The notes below the pieces were generated by a model. That model was not told where the DNA came from. It was given only the letters and a program-made list of their open reading frames with translations, and made no database searches. From the NCBI RefSeq assembly GCF_963259705.1, contig NC_081849.1, positions 51,928,093 to 51,992,092 of the forward strand: a stretch of 64,000 bases of DNA. Reading direction: 5' to 3'. Origin of the DNA: Myotis daubentonii (Eukaryota; Chordata; Mammalia; Chiroptera; Vespertilionidae). Of the stretch, positions 41,798 to 51,199 are shown piece after piece. The position numbers and the translations under genes are program-made. Within the stretch, counting starts at the first letter, position 1; each line of letters begins with the position of its first letter.

Positions 41798-42051
41798 AGA
41801 ATGGACACTTCTTTTTTTTTAAAATATATTTTTATTAATTTTTCACAGAGAGAAAGGGAGAGAGATAGAAAGTTAGAAACATCAACGAGAGAGAAACATC
41901 CATCAGCTGCCTCCTGCACATCTCCCACTGGGGATGTGCCCGCAACCCGGGCACATGCCCTTGACCGGAATCGAACCTGGGACCTTTCAGTCCGCAGGCT
42001 GACGCTCTATCCACTGAGCCAAACCGGTTTCGGCAAGAATGGACACTTCTT
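41798..42051 (-). mobile_element. Young Ves SINE, minus strand, with perfect 16-base target duplication
   Basis: The 16-base duplication AGAATGGACACTTCTT occurs at 41798-41813 and 42036-42051. Between them, read on minus, the SINE starts GCCGAAACCGGTTTGGCTCA, has the B-box GGTTCGATTCCGGTCAAGG in near-consensus form, and ends in a T-rich (A-tail) run. The perfect duplication and near-consensus body suggest recent insertion. Confidence 0.93.
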
Positions 42052-43469
42052 GAAAGAAGCCCTTTGGACTCAGTCCGTAACAAAGCTTTCTCATGCAACA
42101 CTTTGTTATTGGAGCAAATCACATGGTATTAAGTCCACTGTATGTGCTTAAAGGTTGTCTACCTGAGACAAACCAACAGTGAGGGGTGTGGGGGATTAAA
42201 CCCTCGCAGAAAAGGATTCCCTATGGAAAATGAGGCAAGAAGGGATGGGGCAGGTGATCAGGTTTTCAAGCTGGGAAAGAAGAAAAAGCAAAATCAAAAA
42301 AAAAAAAAAAGAAAAAGAGGGAAATATTTCCACCTCAAAGGTCTTTGTTTTTTCCCCTTAAGAGGAGGCTGGTAGCCCACTGGTTCTAATCCAGCCTGTT
42401 CCATTCCATGGGCATTTGCATCTCTCAAAGAGGAGATAAAAAATAAATATTTCAATGGTTCCAGATCAGTTTGGTGATGGCCCCTCTCATTCAAAACAGC
42501 CATTTTCTTAACCCTAAGAATTTGAACAATTAGATCATTTTTCCTCCCAAAGATTTTCTGATAACAAGAAATGGGTTTCCTTTCACATGACAAATTCTAC
42601 TCAAGTCTTGGCATCAGTCTGAAGCGTGACTTCGATGACATTCCTTTAGCCAAAATTGGGTATGGCCCCGCAGGCCATGGATGTTATTTCAAACCACTGT
42701 CTGGAAGCAAGCTGGATAAAAGGTGGCTGTGGGGCTCCACCCAGACCTGCCAAATGGGGAGAAGGGTTCGTGCTGGAAAGGCAAACCTTTCTCAGGTTTT
42801 CTGTTGCACTTTGTGAAGGACGAGGGTTATACCCAGGGGACGGGAGTTAACAAAGGACACTGCTCCCGGGCTGCAATAAACAGCCTGCCATTTTTCATAC
42901 GGGCTGAAATCAAGGCAAACTGGGTCATCTTAACTCACTCTTCATTCATCTATGTCTGACAAACACCTGGCATGGTCTCCCTGCTTCCCTTCCCAGTGAC
43001 CACCCTGGGGGTTTTGTATGAGGTACCTGTTGCTTTTTGAATCTCTGACCCCTTCTAATGATGGTTCCCCTAAACCCAAGACCGTGGCAGCAGGACCTGG
43101 GAGGAGATGAGAAAGACCTGTTGGGACGAGGCTCCAGACGGTTACACCTGGGGAATGGGGCTGTGGGTGGAGGACAATGTGCTGTCCTCCAATAATTTCA
43201 CAATAATCCTTTCACAATAATTTGAAATATTTTATTTTTTCTTTACAATGGGCATGTATTATTTTTGTAATGTTTTGTAAAAGAAGACAGGGCAGCAACA
43301 TGAGCTGCATTCTGCAATTATTGACAGTCCCCTTCCCCTGCCGGCACCGGCTTCTTACCATCCGTCCATCCATCCATCCACCATCCAGTTTGCAGCAGAA
43401 AGTGGGTATGACTGAACTGACTGCTTATATGTTTCTAATATTAAGACAAGGTGGGATTCAAGGGAAGTG
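42052..43469. other. Intergenic DNA, nothing firmly recognised
   Basis: An A-rich run lies at 42288-42320 and CCAT repeats near 43360-43380. No gene seen. Confidence 0.4.
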
Positions 43470-43715
43470 ATCAACAGGAAAATAAATGCTTAACTTCACT
43501 AGTCACCAAAACAATGCAAATTGAAATAATGTGTTGCCTTTAAACTGGCAAAGATTAAAAATAAGGAAAATATTCAGTGCCAAGGGGGTGGCCAGGGAGG
43601 AGTTACTCCTGTGCCTGCTATTAGAAGGTACAGCCTGAGCGAGAACGTGGCAGCTCTTCCACCAAGTGACAAAAAGCAGGTCACAAACCAGTGTGATCCC
43701 CTGGTTTTGCAAAAA
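43470..43715 (+). mobile_element. Old L1 ORF2 fragment
   Basis: TTCACTAGTCACCAAAACAA and GTGTTGCCTTTAAACTGGCA resemble the L1 ORF2 C-terminal coding region. It is cut by the Helitron at 43716. Confidence 0.6.
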
Positions 43716-43787
43716 TCCTATATAATAAAAGGCTAATATGCAAATTGACAGAAAGGTGGAATGACCAGTCGCTATGACATGCACTGA

Positions 43788-43831
43788 CCACAAGGGGGCA
43801 GATGTTCAACACAGGAGTTGCCCCCTGGTGG
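43788..43831. promoter_or_regulatory. Facing pair of CTCF-like motifs inside the Helitron
   Basis: CCACAAGGGGGCAG (43788-43801, plus) and TTGCCCCCTGGTGG (43818-43831, the reverse orientation) each fit the CTCF core CCASYAGRGGGCRC closely, 16 bases apart. Binding is a prediction from motif reading only. Confidence 0.5.
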
Positions 43832-43987
43832 TGGTCAGTGTGCTCCCACAGGGGGAGCACTGCTCAGCCAGAAGCCAGGCTCACAGCTGGCGAGTGCAGC
43901 GGCGGTGGCAGGAGCCTCTCCTGCGTCTGCGCAGCGCTAAGGATGTCTGACGACTTTGGTCGGCTTCCCATGGACATCCCCTTAGGG

Positions 43988-44165
43988 CAGTGGTCGGCAA
44001 ACTGCGGCTCGCAAGCCACATGCGGCTCTTTGGCCCCTTGAGTGTGGCTCTTCCACAAAATACTGACTTCTGCGCATGGGCCATGAAGTTTCAATCGCAC
44101 GTGAGCCACATTCAAGGGGCCAAAGAGCTCCATGTGGCTCGCGAGCTGCAGTTTGCCAACCACTG
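43988..44165. mobile_element. hAT mini-transposon nested in the Helitron, 178 bp
   Basis: Ends CAGTGGTCGGCAAACTGCGG and CAGTTTGCCAACCACTG are inverted copies. Perfect 8-base target duplications CCTTAGGG lie at 43980-43987 and 44166-44173. The two halves pair extensively (GGGGCCAAAGAGC against GCTCTTTGGCCCC). Confidence 0.93.
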
Positions 44166-44255
44166 CCTTAGGGCTCCCGGACTGTGAGAGGGCACAGGCT
44201 GGGCTGAAGGACCCCCCCTCCCTTGAGTGCATGAATTTCATGACTGGACCTCTAA

Positions 44256-45187
44256 TGCATATATAAGTAAGTGAAAAAAATAAGACATGAAGAATGTACA
44301 AAAACGAATCATGATTATATCTCGTTACATCAGCTTAAAATCTCTGCCTCTAAGGTCCTCAAGGTCAGCGTGGCCCTAACATCCTCCTCCTGCTGTCCAC
44401 TGTCATTTGCACCTTTCCTGGCCTGTGGGTGGGTCAGTCAGGGGCCACCACCTGGATACTCATGCTAGAGGCCCAGGTCTTCCCCAGACCTCCATGCCCT
44501 CCCTTCCCCCCAACCCCCCTTGCCCTGCCCGCACCTACAAAGCGAGGCCAGAAGACCAGGACGTGTCAGGCCTCAGCCTGGACCCATTCTCGGTCTTCTC
44601 TGGGTAATTTGCCTTTAGCCGTGGACATGGTTTACGGGTCAGAAAAACCAGCCTGCCTGGCCCTGGGCTTCTCTCCCTGGGCTCACCAGCGAAGCTCCAG
44701 ATACAGAAGCCAGGGCTCCCCGGGGCTGGTGCCGAGGGCCGGTAACAGATGGGTGGCAGACTGCAGGGAGCAGGAGCTCAGGCTGGTGGGTGGTCAGGCT
44801 TTGTTCTCTCCCTGCTGGCTTCTTCCCCTCCGGCTGGAGCCAAGGATGGCAGCTCCCATTGGCAGGATAAAAATACCTCTCAGTTTGACGGCTGCGGCCC
44901 ACGCACGGCCCACTGAGCCACTGAGGGCAAGGGCAGAGGAAACGGTGCAGAATGGCCGTGACCTCCCTGCAGGGAAAGGTGGCCGGAGGAAGCTCCCGCT
45001 CGCTTCCACGTGGACGGTTCGGGGTTCTGGTGCTCACAGGAAGTTCCAGTGACATCGGTGCCGCGGCATCAGGCATCAGTGTGAAACCACGATCAGCATG
45101 CATGTTTCTGACTTTTATTGCTCCTCTATCCCTTGGAGGATTTATAGAAGCTCTAGTCATTTCCTCGGGAAAAATTCAGAGGTACAT

Positions 45188-45188
<1 letters not shown>
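44256..45188. other. Intergenic GC-richer DNA, nothing recognised
   Basis: Contains a 207-codon frame (44429-45052) overlapped by long frames on both strands; no domain, splice context or initiation context supports a gene. Confidence 0.4.

Positions 45189-45231
<43 letters not shown>
45189..45231 (+). repeat. (CA)n microsatellite
   Basis: About 20 CA units. Confidence 0.96.
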
Positions 45232-45233
<2 letters not shown>

Positions 45234-46644
45234 TCAAAAGATGTACAGAACTCTGGGGCTAAGAAGTCCATAAATCCCTGGACGGGAATAGGGTTTCTAA
45301 CCCAGCTGCCAAAAATGACCATGAACTTCTAGAAGAGAGCTAAAGAGAGGGTGTGGATGTGCCGAGCGCTGGTCCAGTCCCGAGGATGCCTTCTGTGTGT
45401 GCTGGAGACAGGGGCCGGTGGAGGATGCTCTACAATGTGGAACCAACAGAAATACCAGCAAGGAGGCACCTCAGACCAAAAATCAATGAAAGAGCTCCCG
45501 GGAAGTGGCTGGGAGCCGGAGCTGATGCACAGTCAGGCCTCCACTGATGAGGCCTTATTTCTAAACTCAATCGCATCTCCCCTGGCTTGCAGAGGGGCCC
45601 TGGGTGCAGGCCTCGTCGGGTTTCAGACGTTTCCTGAGCACTTCCATCCCGTTCTCTGCTTGGGTAAGTTATGAAGGAGTGGCCCATCCTAATGCCAAAG
45701 CCAGCGCTTACCCAACATGAGGTGGGGCTCAGGGGCCGTATCCCACCAGTAGAGTGTCAGGCAATAGGAGCTGGGGACTGGGTCAGGGAAGGAATTGTGG
45801 CGGGGGGTGGGGGGGGGGGGACACACACGCAGGAAGAGATTTAATAGAGAGCCTATGGGCCCAGAAGTCAACTGAGGTTCATTGTGTTCCTAGGAAAACA
45901 CTGGTTCAAGGAATGTGGCCACGTGCTTGAGAACTCTAGAGCGAGCATTTGGGCATGCTGAGAACAGTAGGGCTCTCAACAGTTTCCTATCAATTACTTA
46001 TCAGAAGGTAGGACACAGGTGTATGTTTTGTATTAAGGCTAAGGACCCTATTTTCAGAGGAAAGTACAAAGAGGTCAATGGATGAAAGTTTAGATGAGCC
46101 ACAAGAGAGCAATGATACTCATGCTGACCTAGCAACTCGCCGCCCCCAGGGTCCGGCCATGACCAGCCACCTCCCCTCCCCCACCGTGGGTCTTGTCTAG
46201 ACCTCTCTGCCTCGGCTTGCTCAGACTCCGCCATTGCTCAAGGCTCCCATGGTTTTATAGTAACTTGTGCATTGCTTTTTTTCATTTGGATTTCTGCTCT
46301 TTGGTCATGGACACATTGTTTCATATCATCACCAGTTCACAATGAAAGGAGGGAGAGAAGCTGGTAACTTCTTGACTCTTGTCTGGGTGGAAAGTTAGTT
46401 CTGCCAGGACTGCCCAGAGTGTGAGTTACTAAGACCCTGTCTCTCCTAGCAGAATGGGAGCCAGCAGTGCTTAGAAGGGACATGGGTGTGACCGGTAGTT
46501 AGTATGTTCATGTGGAACTTTCTAATCTCCTGGCCAATATTTTAAGACCATTTTCTACTAAAAATAAAAACAACCCACGCAACTTCCTTCTTTAATCCAC
46601 ATCTATTTTCTTCTTTCCTTTGTACAAACTAGATTTTACTTATT
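45232..46644. other. Intergenic DNA, nothing recognised
   Basis: A G-rich run lies near 45795-45820. No gene or transposon end identified. Confidence 0.4.
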
Positions 46645-46785
46645 GATTCAATTGCAGTTTACATTCGATACTATTTTGTATTAGTTTCAGCTGTGCAGAA
46701 TAGTGGCTAGACAATCCTATACTTTACACAGTGTTCCCCTGGTATTTCCAGCACTCACCTGGCACCATATGTAATTATTACAATA

Positions 46786-47177
46786 CTAGAGGCCCGGAGC
46801 ACGAAATCGTGCGCGTGTAGGATCCCTAGGCCTGGCCTGCTATCAGGGCCATCTTCCGCCCGTTCACCAGTCCCCAGTCCTGCCCCGCCACTGACATCCA
46901 TGCCGGTTCCCCATTCCCCATCTGGCCATCTATGGGAGTCTGTGGGCTGGGGGGAGGGAGCAAGAGGTCCACTGTTCTGCCCGCTCACCAGTCCCCAGTC
47001 TTGCCCCACCGCCAACACTCACCCGGTTCCCCATGGTTCCCCGTTTGCCGTCCAGCAATCGGAGCCTGCGGGCTGGAGGGAGGGACCCAGAGGTGGTCAG
47101 TGTACCTCATAGCAACTGGTCGATCGGTTGTTCTGGTCGTTACACCGTTATGGTCACTGGCCTTTTATTATATGGGA
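46786..47177 (-). mobile_element. HeliBat-type Helitron, minus strand, 392 bp
   Basis: On minus it starts TCCCATATAATAAAAGGCC and ends GATTTCGTGCTCCGGGCCTCTAG, flanked by A and T. Internally it has two diverged direct repeats of a block reading CGCTCACCAGTCCCCAGTC-like sequence (46865-46880 and 46982-46999). Confidence 0.9.
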
Positions 47178-47334
47178 TTATTGACTTATATTTGCTACAC
47201 TGTACTTTACAACACCATGACTTTTGTAACCACCCATCTGTACTTCTCATCCCTTCACTTTTTTCACTCAGCCCCTCAAACCCTCCTCCCCTCTGGCAAC
47301 CATCAGTCTGTTCTCTGTATCTATGAGTCTAAGG

Positions 47335-47546
47335 CAGTGGTTCTCAACCTTCTGGCCCGTTCAATACAGTTCCTCATGTTGTGACCCAACCATAAAATTA
47401 TTTTCGTTGCTACTTCATAACTGTAATGTTGCTACTGTTATGAATCGTCATGTAAATATCTGATACGCAGGATGGTTTTAGACGACCCCTGTGAAAAGGT
47501 CGTTCGACCGCCAAAGGGGTCGTGACCCACAGGTTGAGAACCGCTG
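47335..47546 (-). mobile_element. SPIN-type hAT transposon, 212 bp, perfect target duplication
   Basis: Ends CAGTGGTTCTCAACCTTC and GGTTGAGAACCGCTG; the 8-base duplications GTCTAAGG at 47327-47334 and 47547-47554 are identical. Its interior (AAATTATTTTCGTTGCTACT, TAACTGTAATGTTGCTACTG) differs from the 14427 copy, so it is a different SPIN-related subfamily. Confidence 0.92.
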
Positions 47547-47590
47547 GTCTAAGGATTTTTCAAAGCCAACTTTAAAGACCTAGAGCCTTT

Positions 47591-48139
47591 TTTAGGCAGA
47601 TGTCACAGTACTCCTGAAATATTGTCTGCCCTGTCCCACTTCCCGGCCCCTTACTGTTAGGCATGCCACCATTTCTGGCCTGGGCTGGGCACCATTCCCT
47701 GGGTAACGCACAGCACAGTCCATGGGCCACACTCCGGCTCTACCTTGCCTTGCCGCAGTGGCGGAGGCGCTCACACGTTTCATGAGATCAGCGATGAGCT
47801 GACGACGCTCCCTCAGCATCAGTCCCTGAGGGTTTGTGGGGTCCAGCCTCACTGACCCATGCTGGAAATAGAGCATTAGTGAGAAAGGAAGGAAACGTCC
47901 TTGTTGTAAGCCACTGAGATGTGGTGGTGGTTGCTGCTGAAGCGGAACCTGGCCTATCCTGACTTTCCCACAGATGGAGGCTGGGAGGCAGCCGTGAGGA
48001 CACACGGGGAACAGGCATCTTCTTTTGAGTGTCACACCTACAGACTCCCGAGTCTGCAACCCAGGCTCTCTGCTTCTGCTGATGCCTCAGGGGCTCTCCT
48101 CCTGGAGGGCTGCATCCTCTGTGGAGGAGCCAGAATCCA
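47591..48139. other. Intergenic DNA with a possible old LTR/L1 tail
   Basis: GTTGTAAGCCACTGAGATGT and GGAACCTGGCCTATCCTGAC near 47903-47963 resemble the end of an old LTR or L1 copy; I cannot assign it. Confidence 0.35.
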
Positions 48140-49330
48140 ATTCTTTTCCCTTTCCGTTAAAGCCATGCTTATTGAGGCCTGTAGTGACATCCATCCTTTT
48201 TAGTGCGTGGCTCTATGCATTTTGACAAATGCAACAGTTGTGTAACCACCAGCACAATCAATTCCCAGAAGCATTCCGACATCCCCAAAACTTTCTGGGG
48301 CCCCTTTTGGAGCCAACCCCTCCCCCAGCCTCAGGCCCTGGAAACCACTGATCTGACCCCTGGCATAGATTTGCCTTTTTCAAAATGGCATACCAGTGGA
48401 ATCACACAGCATGTAGCCTTAAACACGAACAACCTTTTTACTTTGGAATGCTTTTAGGTGGACAGAAAAGTTGCAAAGATAGGATTATTGACTTATAATA
48501 AGGGTACAAAACTGGGTCCAAAACTCCTTACCCAGTTTCCCCAATGTTAACCCCTTCCATAGCTATAGGACAGTGTCGAAAGGAAGACGTTGGCATCGGT
48601 GTGATACTATAGTTAAACTATAGACTTTATTAGGGTTTCATTCATTTTTCCACTGATGTCTTTTCTTTTCTTTTCAAGATCCAGTCCCAGATCCCACATG
48701 ACACTTAGTTGTCCTGTCTCCTTAATTTCCCCATCGGCGGTGGTTTCTCAATCTTTTATTTATTTTTGTGTGTGACCTTGGTACTTTTGAAGGGTACTGG
48801 TCAAGTATATTATAAATGTCTCTCAATTTTAGTTGGCTTTACATTTTTCTTAGGACTAGACGGAGTTGTGAAATTTGGGAAAGAATACTACAGAGGTGAA
48901 GTTTCCTTCTTCCTGCATCACAGCAGGGAGTACAGGACCGCAGGTGAAGGATCAGGGAGTTTGGGGAATTCATCGTGTGTTCCGTGCGCTGCTACATAAG
49001 ATGCCGTGGCATGCGTGTGCCACAGTTCCTGCATCCATTCGCTCCGTGAAGGATATGTAGGTTGTTTCCAGTTTGGGGAGATTATGAATAAAGCTGCTAC
49101 AAACATCCACATCCACGCTTTTGTGGGAACGTAAATATTTTCTCCCTGGAGGGTGAATTCCTAGGCGTGGGATTGCGGGCTTGTACGGTAACTGTGTGTT
49201 TAACTTTCTGTGAAACTGCCAAATTGTTTCCGAAATGGCTGTTCCGCTCGGCCTTCCCATCAGCAGCGTGTGAGAGTGCCAGTTGCTCTGCCTCCCCCGT
49301 CCTTTTGATCAGTGTTCTGGTTAAGGGTTC
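48140..49330 (-). mobile_element. Old L1, minus strand (fragments)
   Basis: TTTTGACAAATGCAACAGTT, GAAACCACTGATCTGACCCC, TATGAATAAAGCTGCTACAA and AACTGCCAAATTGTTTCCGA are antisense L1 landmarks in order, with a non-L1 stretch (about 48450-48900) between. Confidence 0.75.
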
Positions 49331-49868
49331 ACGTTCAGAATGCCTTTCCGACCTGCACGCCTGGAGCAGGTCCCCTTCCCGTGGCAGACCCCACTGCACC
49401 CCCCACAGCACGAAAATTTGCCCAACTTTGGGGGAAAGTCAGGAGCCACTTATCCCTCGAGCCTCGTTCCTGTTCCCGTGGGGTTTAGGAAAGAGCTGAT
49501 CAATGATGGAGAGGGAGGGTGGAGCTTGAGGGTCTCAGGGAAGGTCGTGGGGAAGGATACCCGCCCTCTCTCACTTCAGTAGCATTTACCAAGCGAGTGA
49601 CCTCATGTGCCGCTGGTGGCGCGCTGGTGTGCTGCGGGCGTGAGCACGGTATTAGCGCGCTTAGTCCTTGTAGCAAGTCCATGAGCAGGGAATGCTACCC
49701 TCCCTATTAGATGATGAGAAAACGGAAGCTCAGGGAGCGCTTATGACTTAGAATTGGGGGAGCCTCCGTTTGACCACAGATTTGTCCAGCTTCAGAGCCC
49801 GAACTCTAACTACTGCCCTCTACTACTGTCCCGAATCCCATCCCCAGAGGCTGCATGTAATGAGTGGC
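49331..49868. other. Intergenic DNA, nothing firmly recognised
   Basis: A short MIR/L2-like stretch may lie at 49700-49740 (GATGATGAGAAAACGGAAGC). No gene seen. Confidence 0.4.
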
Positions 49869-49903
49869 AGAGAGGGAGGGAGGGAGGGAGGGAGGGAGGG
49901 AGG

Positions 49904-49965
<62 letters not shown>
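49869..49965 (+). repeat. (GGGA)n(GA)n microsatellite
   Basis: About 10 GGGA units then about 28 GA units. Confidence 0.97.
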
Positions 49966-49967
<2 letters not shown>

Positions 49968-50139
49968 TTGGGAGGAGAAAAAGATTGGTTCTTAAAGGAG
50001 TCTTGGGTGACTCTGAATTGTTTTCTTCGGCTTTCAGTACCTAGCAAACACACTGGAGTAAAAGAAGCTTTGGCCTGGAGTCAGAGAACGTGGATTCCAG
50101 TCCTAGCTTTTCACTAACTTGTAGTTTTGTTGGGGTTTA

Positions 50140-50190
50140 CGGGGTAGGGGGGGTGGGGGTGGGGGTGGGGGGGGGGAGGCGGGGGGTGTA
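50140..50190 (+). repeat. G-rich tract, G-quadruplex capable
   Basis: Multiple runs of 4-10 G separated by single T or A give well over four G-runs within 50 bases. Confidence 0.85.
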
Positions 50191-50991
50191 TATTTTTTTT
50201 GTTTTGTTTTTTAATTTTTATGTCCCTTGGGTCCCTCGGTTTCCTCATCTGGACATGAGCAGAGTGGATGCCAAGAGCTCCATGATCCTTTTCAAATTCC
50301 ATGAGCTGCCATGTAAGTCTCCTCAGTGGGCCCCTGAGAGCCGGCCTTCCAGCCCTAGTGTCTGGAGGTGGCCTCAAAAGGGGCCCCTTGTAGTGGGGTT
50401 TCTGGAGAACATTCTAGTTCTTTAAACCACCTCACTCCATACCCCTCTGGCAAGACTACACAGGTGTCTCCCCAAAGTCATCCCAGTGAAAACTAGAGTG
50501 GATCACTATTGCATGTTCCTGCCCAGGACCCATTTCCTCCTCCTCTAGTAACAGCACCCCAGCTCTCCATTCTCAGTCCTTGAGGGTCAGGGACAGGCAC
50601 ATGAAAAGCTTGATTCCCCCACCCACCTTCATCCCAGTGGTTGACTGAAGATTGGACACAGGACCCAAGGCAGGCTCAATTCCAAAACTTTGCTGGAGGT
50701 GCTGGTCCTTTTGCTTCCTTATGAGAAGTCTCTTGGATTGAAGAGGGATTTAGAGCTAGGAGCTGAAGAAGGGACAATTAATGAGTATATCGCCTGAGCC
50801 TCTAGATACAGCTATGCCTGAAGCATACACTCTTCAGTTAATTGGCAAATATACCATCACTTTTTGGGGGGGACAGGGGGTGTTTAAATGAATTTGAGTT
50901 GAATTAGGTTTCAGTAATGATGTGTTCTTTGAACTTTCTGCTTTTCTCATACATACTTGCCCCTCTTTCAGGGTTCCAGAATCCTAGTTAT
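50191..50991. other. Intergenic DNA, nothing recognised
   Basis: No feature identified. Confidence 0.4.
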
Positions 50992-51011
50992 TTTGATGAT
51001 GACGACGATGA

Positions 51012-51044
<33 letters not shown>

Positions 51045-51199
51045 ATAAGAAGAGGTGGAAGAGGAGGAGGAGGAGGAGGAGGAGGAGGAGGAGGAGGAGG
51101 AGGAGGAGGAGGAGGAGAAGAAGAAGAAGAAGAAGAAGAAGAAGAAGAAGAAGAAGAAGAAGAAGAAGAGGAGGAGGAGGAGGAGGAGGAGGAGGAGAC
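50992..51199 (+). repeat. Compound triplet repeat (GAT)n then (GAG)n(AAG)n(GAG)n
   Basis: A GAT/GAC block (about 50992-51047) is followed by about 150 bases of pure purine GAG and AAG triplets. Poly-Arg or poly-Leu frames across it are artefacts. Confidence 0.97.

Larger units (their letters stand above)
43716..44255 (+). mobile_element. HeliBat-type Helitron with a nested hAT
   Basis: Starts TCCTATATAATAAAAGGC and ends CATGACTGGACCTCTAA, between A (43715) and T (44256), so the end is CTAA, a permitted CTRR. After removing the nested hAT and its duplicate it is about 354 bp. An inverted repeat near the 5' end (about 43782-43840) holds two CTCF-like motifs. No rep/helicase is present. Confidence 0.9.
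46645..47590 (-). mobile_element. L1, minus strand, split by a Helitron and a SPIN element
   Basis: Antisense L1 landmarks TTGCAGTTTACATTCGATAC and CCCTCTGGCAACCATCAGTC lie on either side of the Helitron at 46786-47177, and the SPIN at 47335-47546 splits the remainder. Confidence 0.75.

Noticed and set aside
44429..45160. 207- and 173-codon frames on opposite strands
   Set aside because: Mutually overlapping frames in GC-richer DNA with no recognisable domain; expected by chance where stop codons are rare.
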